The notes: generated by a model from the sequence alone, not told the origin. DNA of 64,000 nt from DATFVA01 sp963832715 (GCA_963832715.1 CAWHVB010000001.1:310001-374000), one strand, 5' to 3'; counted from the first letter of the stretch, positions 25,901 to 34,078 are shown. A program made the numbers and translations.

Positions 25901-26619
25901 AACCTTCCCGTTTCCCCTAATGGAACGTAATTGTAATTCGGCAAGCCGTAATTAACAAATAAAGTTTTATAGACATCAATAAACTCGTGTGATACACCTG
26001 TAAAAGGTTTTAGTCTTACAAGAGGATTTACAACCTGAACAGAAGGATCACTGTAAACTTCTATAACAATCCGGGTACATATCCTGAGTTTACCTTCTGC
26101 CGGATTATACTGCATTGGATTAAATTGAATTGTTTGCCCTCTTAATTCTCGTACAACATAGGGTTCATCCAGCTTAATGTTGTTCTCAGGGAACCAGACG
26201 TCTTGATTATAAATATTACTGAATGTATATGGAACGGTTGAAGGATCGATGTTTCTTGTTATATGTCCTTTGGAAGGAGTAACCGGCAGAGTTTGAATTG
26301 TGTTGAACTCCTGTGAAACAATCCTGTAATTCATACCGGCGAGGTCTGGAATAATTATGCTTGCACGGTGAGAAGGAAGCTGAGGGAAACCTTTTTCCAT
26401 CAGGTAGATACTTCCGGGTATATCATAAGAAATTGTCGTAACACCATTTACATCTACAAACGATTGATTATAGGTATTCAGTTGAAACTCTATAGTAGTA
26501 GCTGACGGCGATGTATTAATAATATTGGTTTGTATACCATTAGAATTATTAGAGGATTGTCCGAAAGAAAAGAAAGAGAATAAAATTAAAAGTGATGAAG
26601 CAAAGTAGAATTTTTTCAT
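22915..26619 (-). CDS. Gingipain-like C25 family peptidase with T9SS sorting domain
   Basis: The protein has 1234 residues. A signal peptide (KKFYFASSLLILFSFFSFGQ) is followed by a propeptide-like region (about 30-230), then a C25 (gingipain-type) cysteine protease domain. The probable catalytic His lies in FVNYIGHGSGTSWG (about 435) and the Cys in ILDVSCDNGDFT (about 469). Next come a fibronectin III domain (ITDLDAVDPTSNSVTLNWTS, about 585-685) and a long beta-rich region. The type A sorting domain (TQNYPNPFNPSTTIKYDIP to RKMLLLK, about 1147-1234) sends it through the T9SS to the cell surface. I chose ATG 26619, preceded by GGGGAGG; the frame is open to 26670. It is monocistronic, with an unusual repeat array upstream. 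The substrate is unknown. Confidence 0.87.
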   Translation of the reverse strand: MKKFYFASSLLILFSFFSFGQSSNNSNGIQTNIINTSPSATTIEFQLNTYNQSFVDVNGVTTISYDIPGSIYLMEKGFPQLPSHRASIIIPDLAGMNYRIVSQEFNTIQTLPVTPSKGHITRNIDPSTVPYTFSNIYNQDVWFPENNIKLDEPYVVRELRGQTIQFNPMQYNPAEGKLRICTRIVIEVYSDPSVQVVNPLVRLKPFTGVSHEFIDVYKTLFVNYGLPNYNYVPLGETGRLLIIYPSIYSSDITPFYNWKIEKGIPTITAEYPAETGTGSAAIKSYIQNLYNSSEGLTFIVLIGESNEIPTMSGLSEGAPSDPCYVKLAGSDAYPDAFISRISPSSADNLDYILYKLIKYEKYPDTGPNAGWYLKGTGVASNEDGGTGFFDWQRMNLVRDMFVNNLFFTNVDQIYDPGATGSQVTDALNEGRCFVNYIGHGSGTSWGTTGYNVSSIHNLSNEYRDPFILDVSCDNGDFTLSECMEEAWVRSGSMTDPKGAIGSFGASTLASWVPPCDMQNHAVMLLTTRDKHTVGGVCFNGIMHAMDLWGGSSGEGLKLMEQYNIMGDCSMLLNVGTVPDSTAPEQITDLDAVDPTSNSVTLNWTSPYDSSLGGVVSYDLRYSNDPIVNDEDFNNASSALIAGNPDSAGIAKSYTLHTLNFSTIYYFAIKASDIWGNKSLMSNVQIQTTWEAPQINVTPDSIYCLLQPDETFSDSIMIANISSGSSTLDYNIELTNNTFPGDIAARIIPVNNNPSIVYTKDIPGTVKGMSIRGSGGPDTFGYEWIDSNDPQGPAYEWNDISSTGTEVTGWTPTGTFDPLDEGVAGPIPIGFNFKFYGEVKTQIYLSSNGFISFNNITDNTYTNYAIPTPGMPDNMISPFWDDLDGNTQGTVYYLQTADKLIIQYTNWQRYSASGYLTFQVVLQSNNKIYFYYNTMTAAANSSTIGIENMDGTDGLQIAYNASYVQEGLAVMISAEPEWLISNNFSGTVYNGNSFALVLDFLTSGLELGNYSMDVVITSNAPNNPQLTVPVTMALGEVPVELVSFTAEKNSGAVLLRWNTATEKNNMGFEIQRQSDSKTIPEENAAWEKIGFVSGKGTSAEPGIYSFKDDKAPGGTIHYRLKQIDFNGDVHYYGKIEIEVDNLPTEYALTQNYPNPFNPSTTIKYDIPVQSHVTMKIYDGLGRLIKTLVNDMKKPGSYTAAWDGSNSNNQLAASGLYICRIEAGNFSAIRKMLLLK

Positions 26620-26780
26620 AACCTCCCCGAAATGAAAATTGAGATGAAAATTGTAATGGCAACTTCCCAATTTACTTCTTGAGATGCAATAGCTTCAGGA
26701 ATTTATATGAAAGCAGCATCGCCACGGGGTTAGTATGAGGAGTAGCTAAGGATCTGTTTTATGTTTAAGTATTCATCAGT

Positions 26781-26797
26781 ACTGACAAAATGTCAGT
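26781..26797. promoter_or_regulatory. Palindrome ACTGACA-AAA-TGTCAGT
   Basis: Two perfect 7-bp arms flank AAA. A second copy of the same core (TGACA-AAA-TGTCA) stands 139 bp away at 26920-26934 in the same divergent intergenic region. Two copies of a 13-bp dyad in one 450-bp gap suggest an operator for a dimeric regulator. I cannot name the protein. Confidence 0.55.
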
Positions 26798-26799
26798 CG

Positions 26800-26867
26800 C
26801 CGGATTTACTCCGTATTTATACCGTAGTTATACCGTATTTGCACCGTAGTTGGTCGCAGAATGAGAC
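26800..26867. repeat. Five 11-bp direct repeats ending in an ATGAGAC box
   Basis: Units at 26800, 26811, 26822, 26833 and 26844 read CCGGATTTACT, CCGTATTTATA, CCGTAGTTATA, CCGTATTTGCA and CCGTAGTTGGT. The period of 11 bp is close to one helical turn, so a bound protein would see the same DNA face five times. Eight bases after the last GTTG comes ATGAGACACTT (26861). The same layout recurs at 60108-60184. The array lies about 180 bp upstream of the C25-like gene and 210 bp upstream of the divergent HEAT gene, so it could control either. Confidence 0.65.
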
Positions 26868-26919
26868 ACTTTGAAAATAGCGAAAAAACGCAATTTTCAG
26901 GTGTTGAAAAAATTTATAT

Positions 26920-26934
26920 ATGACAAAATGTCAT
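26920..26934. promoter_or_regulatory. Palindrome ATGACA-AAA-TGTCAT
   Basis: Perfect 6-bp arms around AAA share the 13-bp core TGACAAAATGTCA with 26781-26797. It is about 140 bp upstream of the HEAT-repeat gene and 300 bp upstream of the protease gene. The two dyads bracket the 11-bp repeat array, making this gap the most regulated-looking in the window. Confidence 0.55.
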
Positions 26935-27075
26935 TGTCTCAATTTAGGAATATAAACTGATATTCTAAACAGAATTAAATATAATTATATTTTTATAATG
27001 ACGCGGATCACCAATAGAAACTTCTTTTACGATTAACTAGTGTATACATAATAACCTAATAAGGAGGAAGTAAAA

Positions 27076-27573
27076 ATGCCCGAAAAGATTGAGGAGTTAG
27101 TAAAAGATTTAGCAAGTACAGACAGCATCAAGAGACAGAAGGCGAGATATGAGCTGGTAAAGATGGGAAACCCGGCACTTGATTATTTACTTGAGCTGCT
27201 TGAATCCGATAAGCACCTTGCGAGGTGGGAATCAGTCAAAGCAATCAGCGAGATAGGCAGCAGGGACTCGATCCCCATTCTCATTAATGCCCTCGAAGAT
27301 GAAGAATTCGATGTAAGGTGGCTGGCGGCAGAAGGACTGATTGAAATTGGTCACGCCAGTGTATATCCTGTTCTTAAAGCTTTTATTTCAAATAAAGATT
27401 CTATACACCTGAAGGAAGGTGTTCATCACGTACTGAAGGGTCTGGAAATACGGGGTCTTTACAACGATAAGTACGGAATAATTAAGGCCCTCGAATCGTT
27501 TACTGCTCCTGTTAAACTTGAGCTTAAGATTATAAATATGCTGAAGGATGAACTGGTCAGTGCTCATAGTTAA
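27076..27573 (+). CDS. HEAT-repeat protein (PBS lyase type), cytoplasmic
   Basis: The 165-residue protein has no signal peptide. It is made of three to four HEAT/PBS-lyase-like repeats: VKDLASTDSIKRQKARYELV, LELLESDKHLARWESVKAIS, IPILINALEDEEFDVRWLAAEGL and YPVLKAFISNKDS. The repeats form a short solenoid for protein binding, and there is no enzymatic motif. A strong Shine-Dalgarno (AAGGAGGAAG) lies 5 nt before the ATG, so high translation is likely. It is read away from the C25-like gene, from a gap with two palindromes and a repeat array. Its partner is unknown. Confidence 0.82.
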   Translation: MPEKIEELVKDLASTDSIKRQKARYELVKMGNPALDYLLELLESDKHLARWESVKAISEIGSRDSIPILINALEDEEFDVRWLAAEGLIEIGHASVYPVLKAFISNKDSIHLKEGVHHVLKGLEIRGLYNDKYGIIKALESFTAPVKLELKIINMLKDELVSAHS

Positions 27574-27656
27574 AGCATCAGCCGAAAAAAAATGAAATAT
27601 TTAAATAGATTAACAAAATTTTATACACACTGATTTCAAAGGGAAGAAGTTGAAAG

Positions 27657-28643
27657 ATGGAGAAAAGGAAATTAGGTAAAAGCGGCCCTGAGGTTTCGGC
27701 TATAGGTCTGGGCTGTATGGGCATGTCTGAATTTTACGGAGAAGCGGATGAGATTGAATCAATAGAGACAATACACAAGGCTTTTGATTCTGGAATAAAT
27801 TTTTTCGATACCGCTGATATGTATGGTCCGTATAAAAATGAAAAGCTCGTTGGAGAGGCTCTGAAAGGAATCAGGGATGATGTTGTCCTTGCGACCAAAT
27901 TCGGAATAGTGCGGGGGGATACTCCTCAGTCGCGTTCGATAAACGGGAAACCAGAATATGTAAAATCAGCTTGTGAAGCATCCTTGAAAAGATTGGGAGT
28001 AGATCATATTGATCTTTATTATCAGCACAGAGTTGACAAAGATACGCCCATCGAAGATACAATTGGAGCGATGGCTGACCTTGTTAAGGAAGGAAAGATC
28101 AGGTTCATCGGTATGTCCGAAGCTTCTCCCGATACCATCCGCCGTGCTGAAAAAGAACATACAGTAACTGCTCTTCAGACTGAATACTCATTATGGACAC
28201 GCGACCCTGAAGCCGGGATATTATCTACTGTAAGAGAACTTGGCATCGGTTTCGTTTCTTACAGTCCTCTGGGCAGGGGATTTCTAACCGGAAGATTTCA
28301 GAGTCCCGATGATTTTAAAGACAATGATTTCAGAAAGCACAATCCACGTTTCCAGGGGGAAAACTTTCAGAAGAACCTTAGACTGGTTGACAAAGTGAAA
28401 GCACTTGCAAAAGAAAAAGGAATCACGCCGGCACAGTTAGCTCTTGCCTGGGTACTAAACCAGGGTGATGACATCGTACCAATACCAGGGACTACCAAAC
28501 TGAAACATATAGAAGAGAACATTAAGGCTGCTGAAGTTAAGCTGACCAAAGAGGAGCTAAAACAAATTGAGGAGATATTCCCGATGAATGCAGCAAGCGG
28601 AACACGTTATCCCGAAACTGCAATGAAAAGTGTCGATGGATAG
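27657..28643 (+). CDS. Aldo/keto reductase
   Basis: The 328-residue protein is a complete NADPH-dependent aldo/keto reductase (TIM barrel) of the subfamily that begins with KLGKSGPEVSAIGLGCMGMS. The catalytic tetrad is visible: Asp51 and Tyr56 in FFDTADMYGPY, a Lys in VVLATKFG (about 82) and a His in LYYQHRVD (about 124). The coenzyme-binding IPIPGTTKLKHIEEN lies near the end, where family members have IPGT/S. It reduces small aldehydes or ketones; the physiological substrate cannot be told. GGGAAGAAG precedes the ATG. It follows the HEAT gene by 83 bp on the same strand and may share its transcript. Confidence 0.93.
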   Translation: MEKRKLGKSGPEVSAIGLGCMGMSEFYGEADEIESIETIHKAFDSGINFFDTADMYGPYKNEKLVGEALKGIRDDVVLATKFGIVRGDTPQSRSINGKPEYVKSACEASLKRLGVDHIDLYYQHRVDKDTPIEDTIGAMADLVKEGKIRFIGMSEASPDTIRRAEKEHTVTALQTEYSLWTRDPEAGILSTVRELGIGFVSYSPLGRGFLTGRFQSPDDFKDNDFRKHNPRFQGENFQKNLRLVDKVKALAKEKGITPAQLALAWVLNQGDDIVPIPGTTKLKHIEENIKAAEVKLTKEELKQIEEIFPMNAASGTRYPETAMKSVDG

Positions 28644-28702
28644 ATAAAAAAGAACTGAGGGATGGTTTTAGGATTGGTTCTATAGAAATCAAACCAGAGG
28701 TG

Positions 28703-28879
28703 ATGGTGGAAGAGGTATGGGTGTATGATAAGACGAACCACGAAGCGGGGGGGGTAAGGGAGTTTGTGAATAATGAATTGAAGGCGTGGGTTCAGATAAA
28801 AAAACCGGACTTATTAGTATATGCAAATAGGAGAAAGATTTCTCCAAAGGGCAGCATTTATCGATTATTTCCCGACTAA
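28703..28879 (+). CDS. Possible 58-residue protein or gene remnant
   Basis: In the 430-bp gap after the aldo/keto reductase a frame runs from ATG 28703 to TAA 28879 with a protein-like sequence (VEEVWVYDKTNHEAGGVRE, then FVNNELKAWVQIKKPDLLVY). The frame stays open upstream into the end of the reductase gene (IDKKELRDGFRIGSIEI). It contains a run of eight G (28747-28754), a place prone to slippage. AGAGGTG touches the ATG, too close for a normal ribosome-binding site. It may be the decayed end of a gene or a chance purine-rich frame. Between 28880 and 29083 I see nothing else. Confidence 0.28.
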   Translation: MVEEVWVYDKTNHEAGGVREFVNNELKAWVQIKKPDLLVYANRRKISPKGSIYRLFPD

Positions 28880-29083
28880 CGTTGATTAGGGAATTAAAGG
28901 GACCTGTCCCAAATTACTGACTGTTAGACTTCGACACAATGGTCGCATAATAATTAATTATGGTCGAACCCCCTCTGTGTTGCGCACAATAATGTACTAA
29001 ATTGAAGTATTTCCCGCAGGCACACCCTTTGAACTATAAATTCCGTTAACCTTTATCAACAATCAACAAGAAGGATGAAGACT

Positions 29084-29662
29084 ATGAAATACGTAATAAA
29101 AATATTTTCTCTGCTTATTATAACAGCTCTGCTTTCATCGTGCAGCGACCAGGTGACAGGAACTAATAGTTCGCAGGATAATTATCAGCCGGCGAAAGCC
29201 ACCGTACTGGTTCCAGGCGAACTTTCTCCTGAAGAAGCAGAAGGGATAATCTATATGCGTCAGGAGGAAAAGTTAGCACGGGATGTATACATTGTACTTT
29301 ACGAGGCATGGAATTACAAAATATTCGATAACATACAGAAAGCCGAACAGAACCATATGGATGCAGTAAAACGATTGATCGTAAGGTACGATCTCGAAGA
29401 TCCGATAGTAAGTGATGAAGTTGGTGTTTTCTCCAATCCAGTATTCCAGCAGATGTTTGATGATTTTGTCCTGCAGGGACAACAGACATTATTGGATGCG
29501 ATGCTGACTGGACAGGCGATTGAGCAGCAGGATATTGAGGACCTTGAAAATCAATTATCCATTGCAGATAACCCGGATATAATTAATGTCTACACGAATC
29601 TAAAGACAGGCTCCGAAAGGCACCTTTTAGCTTTTACCAACCATACACTCTCATCGTTCTGA
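29084..29662 (+). CDS. DUF2202 lipoprotein (ferritin-like helical domain)
   Basis: The protein has about 192 residues. A lipoprotein signal peptide ends in the lipobox LLSSC, so the mature protein is membrane-anchored and extracytoplasmic. The domain that follows is DUF2202, with the hallmark MRQEEKLARDVYIVLYEAW, F.NIQKAEQNHMDAV and LIVRYDLEDPI. The Glu/His pattern (EE..AR, E..HM) resembles the metal ligands of ferritin-like four-helix bundles, so metal binding is plausible. I prefer ATG 29084, which has AAGGA 8 nt upstream; ATG 29075 overlaps that site. It is monocistronic, closed by a hairpin. Confidence 0.86.
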   Translation: MKYVIKIFSLLIITALLSSCSDQVTGTNSSQDNYQPAKATVLVPGELSPEEAEGIIYMRQEEKLARDVYIVLYEAWNYKIFDNIQKAEQNHMDAVKRLIVRYDLEDPIVSDEVGVFSNPVFQQMFDDFVLQGQQTLLDAMLTGQAIEQQDIEDLENQLSIADNPDIINVYTNLKTGSERHLLAFTNHTLSSF

Positions 29663-29668
29663 TTTTTC

Positions 29669-29701
29669 GCGGGGTTGACTAAAATGTTTTGTCAACCCCG
29701 C
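29669..29701 (+). terminator. Hairpin after the DUF2202 gene
   Basis: An 11-bp perfect stem GCGGGGTTGAC/GTCAACCCCGC, extended inside by AAAA/TTTT pairing, starts 6 nt after the stop codon. The U-tract behind it is short (TTAT), so the terminator is somewhat imperfect. Confidence 0.7.
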
Positions 29702-29835
29702 TTATGATACTATCCTTTCATTAAGCACAAGTTCAAAAAATTGTGATGAGAATTATTCAATAATTTTTTATATTAAGCTCATTACAAAGATATAATTCAA
29801 AATTGCAGCATTAATCTTTATTCAGAGAGGATAGT

Positions 29836-31902
29836 ATGATGAAAAAGTTACTATTTATTTTCTTTTTAATGATTTTCGTATCATTAATCGGTATGAGATC
29901 AGATTCGTATGCACAGCAGAAGAATCCTTTGATTGAATTTTGTACAGGGACATGGTGTCAATGGTGTCCCTGCGGCGATGTAACTATCGAGAATTTGCTT
30001 GTCACATATCCTAATCTTATTCCACTCGCATATCATGGCCCGACGAATGCCGGCGATCCCTATGCAGACTTCCCCGGAAATAACATAATAAGTTTAATGG
30101 GCTACTCAGGTTATCCTACTGCTACCGTCAACCGAATGAGCGCACTGGGAGATTATAATTCGTGGAGCTCAAAAGTTGCTGCACAGGCAGGTGCAACAGC
30201 TACAGTATCAATAGATATACAAAGAACTTTTGACAGAACTACAGGACAGCTTGAAGCTACTGTTGATCTTACCGCACTTGAGGATTTAACAGGCCAGTTT
30301 AAATATAATATAGTTCTTACCGAAGACAGCCTGATATACACCCAGATAAACAATGGTCAATGTATCGGCGGCGGAACAAATTGGGTTCATTACTGGGTTG
30401 TACGTTCTATGATAAACGGTGCGGCAGGCGAAGATTTAAATACGGGATCTACCTGGAACACAGGTGATATGATCAGTAAAACCGTTTCATACACAGTATC
30501 TTCCGATTATGATTATGATAAATGCAGCCTGATAGTATTCGTTTATAAACAAAATTCACCTATGTATCTGGCTGAAGTTCAGCAAACAGAGAAATATCCG
30601 CTGGTACCCATCGATTATCTTGCAACTGCAAACCAGGCAAGTCCTGATGTTATAGCCGATAATAATACAATTGCAGATTTTAATGTTGTAGTACACAACA
30701 TCGGAGCTCAGACAGACGTTTATGATCTTGGTCTTTCATTCGACGGACCTTCCGGATGGGGATTAAGTTACACAGATGCAAATGGTACATATCAGATGGG
30801 TGAGACAGATTCAGTTGAAGTTGCACCGAATGATTCAACTATGATCACAGTTCATGTAAATCCCGATGGAATTAACGGATATGGAATGACATCATTTAAT
30901 TTCGTTTCCCGGAATACTCCTTCAAACCATGGCACAGTTCAATTAAGAAATGTTACAACTACAGGTGTAAATGTTCTGGTAATCGACGCAAATGACAACG
31001 AATATCAGTCATATGTTGATAGTTCAGTTCAGCGGGTATATTCGGGAAGCTATGGAATAGTTTCAAGGAATTCCCTGATGAATGCCAGCCCGGATCTATC
31101 TCATTACTATTCCATAATCTGGACTGAAGGAACAACGAAACCTGTTTTTTACCAGCAGGATGTTGACGCACTTCAATCATACCTTGATACAGGCGGCAAT
31201 CTGCTTATAAACGGTCAGGATATCGGAAGCGATATTTTCAAAGCCGGCGGACAGAGCCAGTTTGCCCAGGATTTTTATCATAATTACCTGCATGCTGAAT
31301 TCGTTAAGGATACTGCAAACGGATTTTACATCAATGGAATAGCAGGTGATCCAATCGGTGATGGTATTTCATTTATATTGTACAATACAATTCACGCAAG
31401 ATCACATGATCAGATCAGCGCATATGATGCGGCAGCATCGCCGATCCTGCAGGTAGGTACTTCAGGATCAATTATTGTGGGACTGAAATCGGATGCTTCC
31501 GGATCGCGTGTTGTTTATTCATCAGTCGGTCTTGAACAAATGCCTGCAGATATCCGCGATACTGTAACAGCCAGGAGTTTAAGGTGGCTGATGGAAAATG
31601 TCGTTGTAGGTAATGAAGAGAACACAGGCAATCAGCCAAATACATTTTCTCTCAATCAGAATTATCCTAACCCGTTCAACCCGACGACAAAGATAAAGTA
31701 TTCTATACCATCTGCTTCAAAGACCACATTAAAAGTTTATGATATCCTTGGAAATGAGGTTGCAACTCTAGTTAATAGTGAGAAACAAGCCGGTACATAC
31801 GAGGTTGATTTTAATGCTGCCTCGTTGTCATCGGGTGTGTACTTCTATAAACTACAATCGGGAGGATTCCTTCAGACAAGAAAAATGATTGTCCTCAAAT
31901 AG
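29836..31902 (+). CDS. Omp28/thioredoxin-like secreted protein with T9SS sorting domain (copy 1)
   Basis: The 688-residue protein has a signal peptide (residues 1-26), then a thioredoxin-like Omp28-type domain beginning LIEFCTGTWCQWCPCGD. Cys36, Cys41, Cys44 and Cys46 are in the place of the CxxC redox motif, followed by ENLL...YPNLIPLAYHG and a cis-Pro-like SGYPTATVNR. The middle (about 260-600) contains beta-sandwich segments and a flavodoxin/glutamine-amidotransferase-like piece (LLINGQDIGSDIF). A type A sorting domain (LNQNYPNPFNPTTKIKYSIP to TRKMIVLK, about 609-688) targets it to the T9SS. AGAGAGGATA precedes the ATG pair. Copy 2 lies 103 bp downstream behind a terminator. Disulfide or surface-adhesion roles are guesses. 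Confidence 0.85.
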   Translation: MMKKLLFIFFLMIFVSLIGMRSDSYAQQKNPLIEFCTGTWCQWCPCGDVTIENLLVTYPNLIPLAYHGPTNAGDPYADFPGNNIISLMGYSGYPTATVNRMSALGDYNSWSSKVAAQAGATATVSIDIQRTFDRTTGQLEATVDLTALEDLTGQFKYNIVLTEDSLIYTQINNGQCIGGGTNWVHYWVVRSMINGAAGEDLNTGSTWNTGDMISKTVSYTVSSDYDYDKCSLIVFVYKQNSPMYLAEVQQTEKYPLVPIDYLATANQASPDVIADNNTIADFNVVVHNIGAQTDVYDLGLSFDGPSGWGLSYTDANGTYQMGETDSVEVAPNDSTMITVHVNPDGINGYGMTSFNFVSRNTPSNHGTVQLRNVTTTGVNVLVIDANDNEYQSYVDSSVQRVYSGSYGIVSRNSLMNASPDLSHYYSIIWTEGTTKPVFYQQDVDALQSYLDTGGNLLINGQDIGSDIFKAGGQSQFAQDFYHNYLHAEFVKDTANGFYINGIAGDPIGDGISFILYNTIHARSHDQISAYDAAASPILQVGTSGSIIVGLKSDASGSRVVYSSVGLEQMPADIRDTVTARSLRWLMENVVVGNEENTGNQPNTFSLNQNYPNPFNPTTKIKYSIPSASKTTLKVYDILGNEVATLVNSEKQAGTYEVDFNAASLSSGVYFYKLQSGGFLQTRKMIVLK

Positions 31903-31913
31903 TTTTAATAGCT

Positions 31914-31940
31914 GCCCCGGGTAACACCGGGGCTTTTTAT
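31914..31940 (+). terminator. Intrinsic terminator between the two Omp28-like genes
   Basis: The GCCCCGG/CCGGGGC stem (7 bp) with a 6-nt loop is followed by TTTTTATT, 12 nt after the stop codon at 31902. It shows that the tandem paralogues are separate transcription units. Confidence 0.92.
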
Positions 31941-32005
31941 TAACCACTAAATACTGTGTCTTTTTAAGTAAAAGCACTAAATTCATATAACACGGGAGAG
32001 ATCTT

Positions 32006-34060
32006 ATGAAAAAATTGCTAAATTTTTTATCCTCCGTTATCCTTTTCGTTTTGCTAACCGGAAGTTCTTTTAATCTGCATGGGCAGACGAAGAACCCAGT
32101 ACTTGAATTCTGTACCGGGACGTGGTGCCAGTGGTGTCCCTGTGGTGATTTTACCATTGAAAACCTGCTCGAAGATTATCCTAACCTTATTCCTATTGCT
32201 TACCATGGTCCGGTAGGTTCCGATCCTTATGCAGGTTTTCAGGGAAATAATATAATCAGTCTTTTAGGTTTTACGGGTTACCCTACGGCCACCATCAACC
32301 GGCAAAATGCACCGGGTGATTACACAACATGGACAGCCCGCGTGCAGGCACAGGCCAACGCTGTGGCAACGGTTTCTATTGATATGGACAAATCTTTTAA
32401 TGAAGAGACCGGACAGCTGGATGCAACAATATCCGTGACACCCCTTCAAGATCTTACAGGACAGTATAAATATAATATCATCCTCACAGAAGACAGTCTT
32501 ATATACAACCAGGTTAACAACGGCAATTGTGTGCAGGGAGGAACAAACTGGGTTCATTACTGGACCGTCAGGGATATGATCAATTCCGCGACAGGCGAAA
32601 ATCTGAACACCTCATCAACCTGGAACACAGGGGATATGGTTACAAAGACCGTATCGTATAATGTTTCTTCTACTTACAATGCCGACAAATGCAATTTGAT
32701 TGTTTTAGTTTATAAAGAAAGCTCTCCAATGTACATGGCTGAAATACAGCAGGCGGAACAATGGACATTGATTTCCCCCGACTATGTAGCTTCTGCTTCA
32801 TCTCTTTCGCCGGATGTAATTGCCGATAATAGTACTCCAGCTGAGTTTGAGGTGGTTATCCGTAACCAGGGACTGCTGCCGGATACATATGATATTAATG
32901 CTGATTTCACAGGACCATCAGAATGGGCAATTCAATTTACTACAACTAACGGCACCTTTGATCTGGGTGAAACAGATTCAGTGCAGGTAAATCCAGGCGA
33001 TTCAACACTGGTAACAATTGATGTTAATCCACAAGGAACTAATGGTGCAGGAAAAACCAAACTGAATTTTGCTTCCAGATATTCTCCAGGGAACCATGGT
33101 TCTGCTGTAATGAGAAATGTAACCTCCGGAGGTGTATATGCCCTTGTGGTAGACGCAGGAGATGGTTATTCCACATATATTGATAGTTCGATGCAGGATG
33201 TATTCGGTGAATCCTATGGTATAGTTTCAAGATCAGCCTTAGATCAGCCCGGGGTTGATCTATCCCATTTTTACCTGATGACCTGGTCACAGGGAACAAC
33301 ATTACCTGCATTTCATCAGGAAGAGGTAGATGCGCTCCAGGCTTTTCTTGACGGAGGAGGAAATCTGTTCATAAACGGCCAGGACATCGGAAGCGACATT
33401 TTTGAACCAACAGGTCAAAGTCAATTTGCCCAGGACTTTTATCATAATTACCTGCATGCAGAATATGTAGCCGATGCATCCACTTTCTTTTTAATGAAAG
33501 GTGTTCCGGGAGATATTATTGGTGACGGCCTTCAATTCGTTCCGGGATTTATTTATGATAAATCACTGGAAAAAATCTCACGATATGACTCATATGCCGA
33601 TTCAATTTTACTATATTCAACGGGTCCAAGTGTTTCAGCTATAAGAGCTGATAATGGTACCTCAAGGATAGTTTACCTCGGCTTCGGACTTGAGCAGATC
33701 GATTCGAGAGATATAAGAGATACTTTATTTGCAAGGAGTGTAAACTGGCTTACCGAAAACGTAGTGGTAGGTACCCGGGCATCTGAAGAAATTCCATATT
33801 CTTTCAGTCTTCAGCAAAATTACCCGAATCCATTTAATCCAACTACAAAGATATCATACTCGGTCCCAAAAGAATCATATACTTCTCTCAAAGTATTTGA
33901 TATCCTCGGTAATGAGGTTGCTACACTTGTGAATGGTGAAAAACAAGCGGGCACTTATCAGCTTGATTTCAACGCATCAGGCCTGGCCTCAGGAATTTAC
34001 TTCTACAAGCTCCAGGCATCCGGTTCAGTGCTGGTCAGAAAAATGATCGTGCTGAAATAA
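32006..34060 (+). CDS. Omp28/thioredoxin-like secreted protein with T9SS sorting domain (copy 2)
   Basis: At 684 residues this is a paralogue of the preceding gene over its full length. The redox segment VLEFCTGTWCQWCPCGD has all four cysteines at the same positions (36, 41, 44, 46). The LFINGQDIGSDIFEPTGQSQ block and the sorting domain (LQQNYPNPFNPTTKISYSVP to VRKMIVLK) are conserved too. Divergence is spread evenly, so the duplication is old. The signal peptide covers residues 1-26. It has its own GGGAGAG ribosome-binding site and its own terminator on each side. Keeping both copies with separate control suggests different conditions or partners. Function otherwise as for copy 1. Confidence 0.85.
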   Translation: MKKLLNFLSSVILFVLLTGSSFNLHGQTKNPVLEFCTGTWCQWCPCGDFTIENLLEDYPNLIPIAYHGPVGSDPYAGFQGNNIISLLGFTGYPTATINRQNAPGDYTTWTARVQAQANAVATVSIDMDKSFNEETGQLDATISVTPLQDLTGQYKYNIILTEDSLIYNQVNNGNCVQGGTNWVHYWTVRDMINSATGENLNTSSTWNTGDMVTKTVSYNVSSTYNADKCNLIVLVYKESSPMYMAEIQQAEQWTLISPDYVASASSLSPDVIADNSTPAEFEVVIRNQGLLPDTYDINADFTGPSEWAIQFTTTNGTFDLGETDSVQVNPGDSTLVTIDVNPQGTNGAGKTKLNFASRYSPGNHGSAVMRNVTSGGVYALVVDAGDGYSTYIDSSMQDVFGESYGIVSRSALDQPGVDLSHFYLMTWSQGTTLPAFHQEEVDALQAFLDGGGNLFINGQDIGSDIFEPTGQSQFAQDFYHNYLHAEYVADASTFFLMKGVPGDIIGDGLQFVPGFIYDKSLEKISRYDSYADSILLYSTGPSVSAIRADNGTSRIVYLGFGLEQIDSRDIRDTLFARSVNWLTENVVVGTRASEEIPYSFSLQQNYPNPFNPTTKISYSVPKESYTSLKVFDILGNEVATLVNGEKQAGTYQLDFNASGLASGIYFYKLQASGSVLVRKMIVLK

Positions 34061-34078
34061 TTTATTCCTTCTTTTCAG

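Noticed and set aside
26680..26760. Sigma-54 promoter upstream of the C25-like gene (GTGGCGATGCTGCTTT on the minus strand)
   Set aside because: The distance between the GG and GC elements is too short for the -24/-12 consensus.
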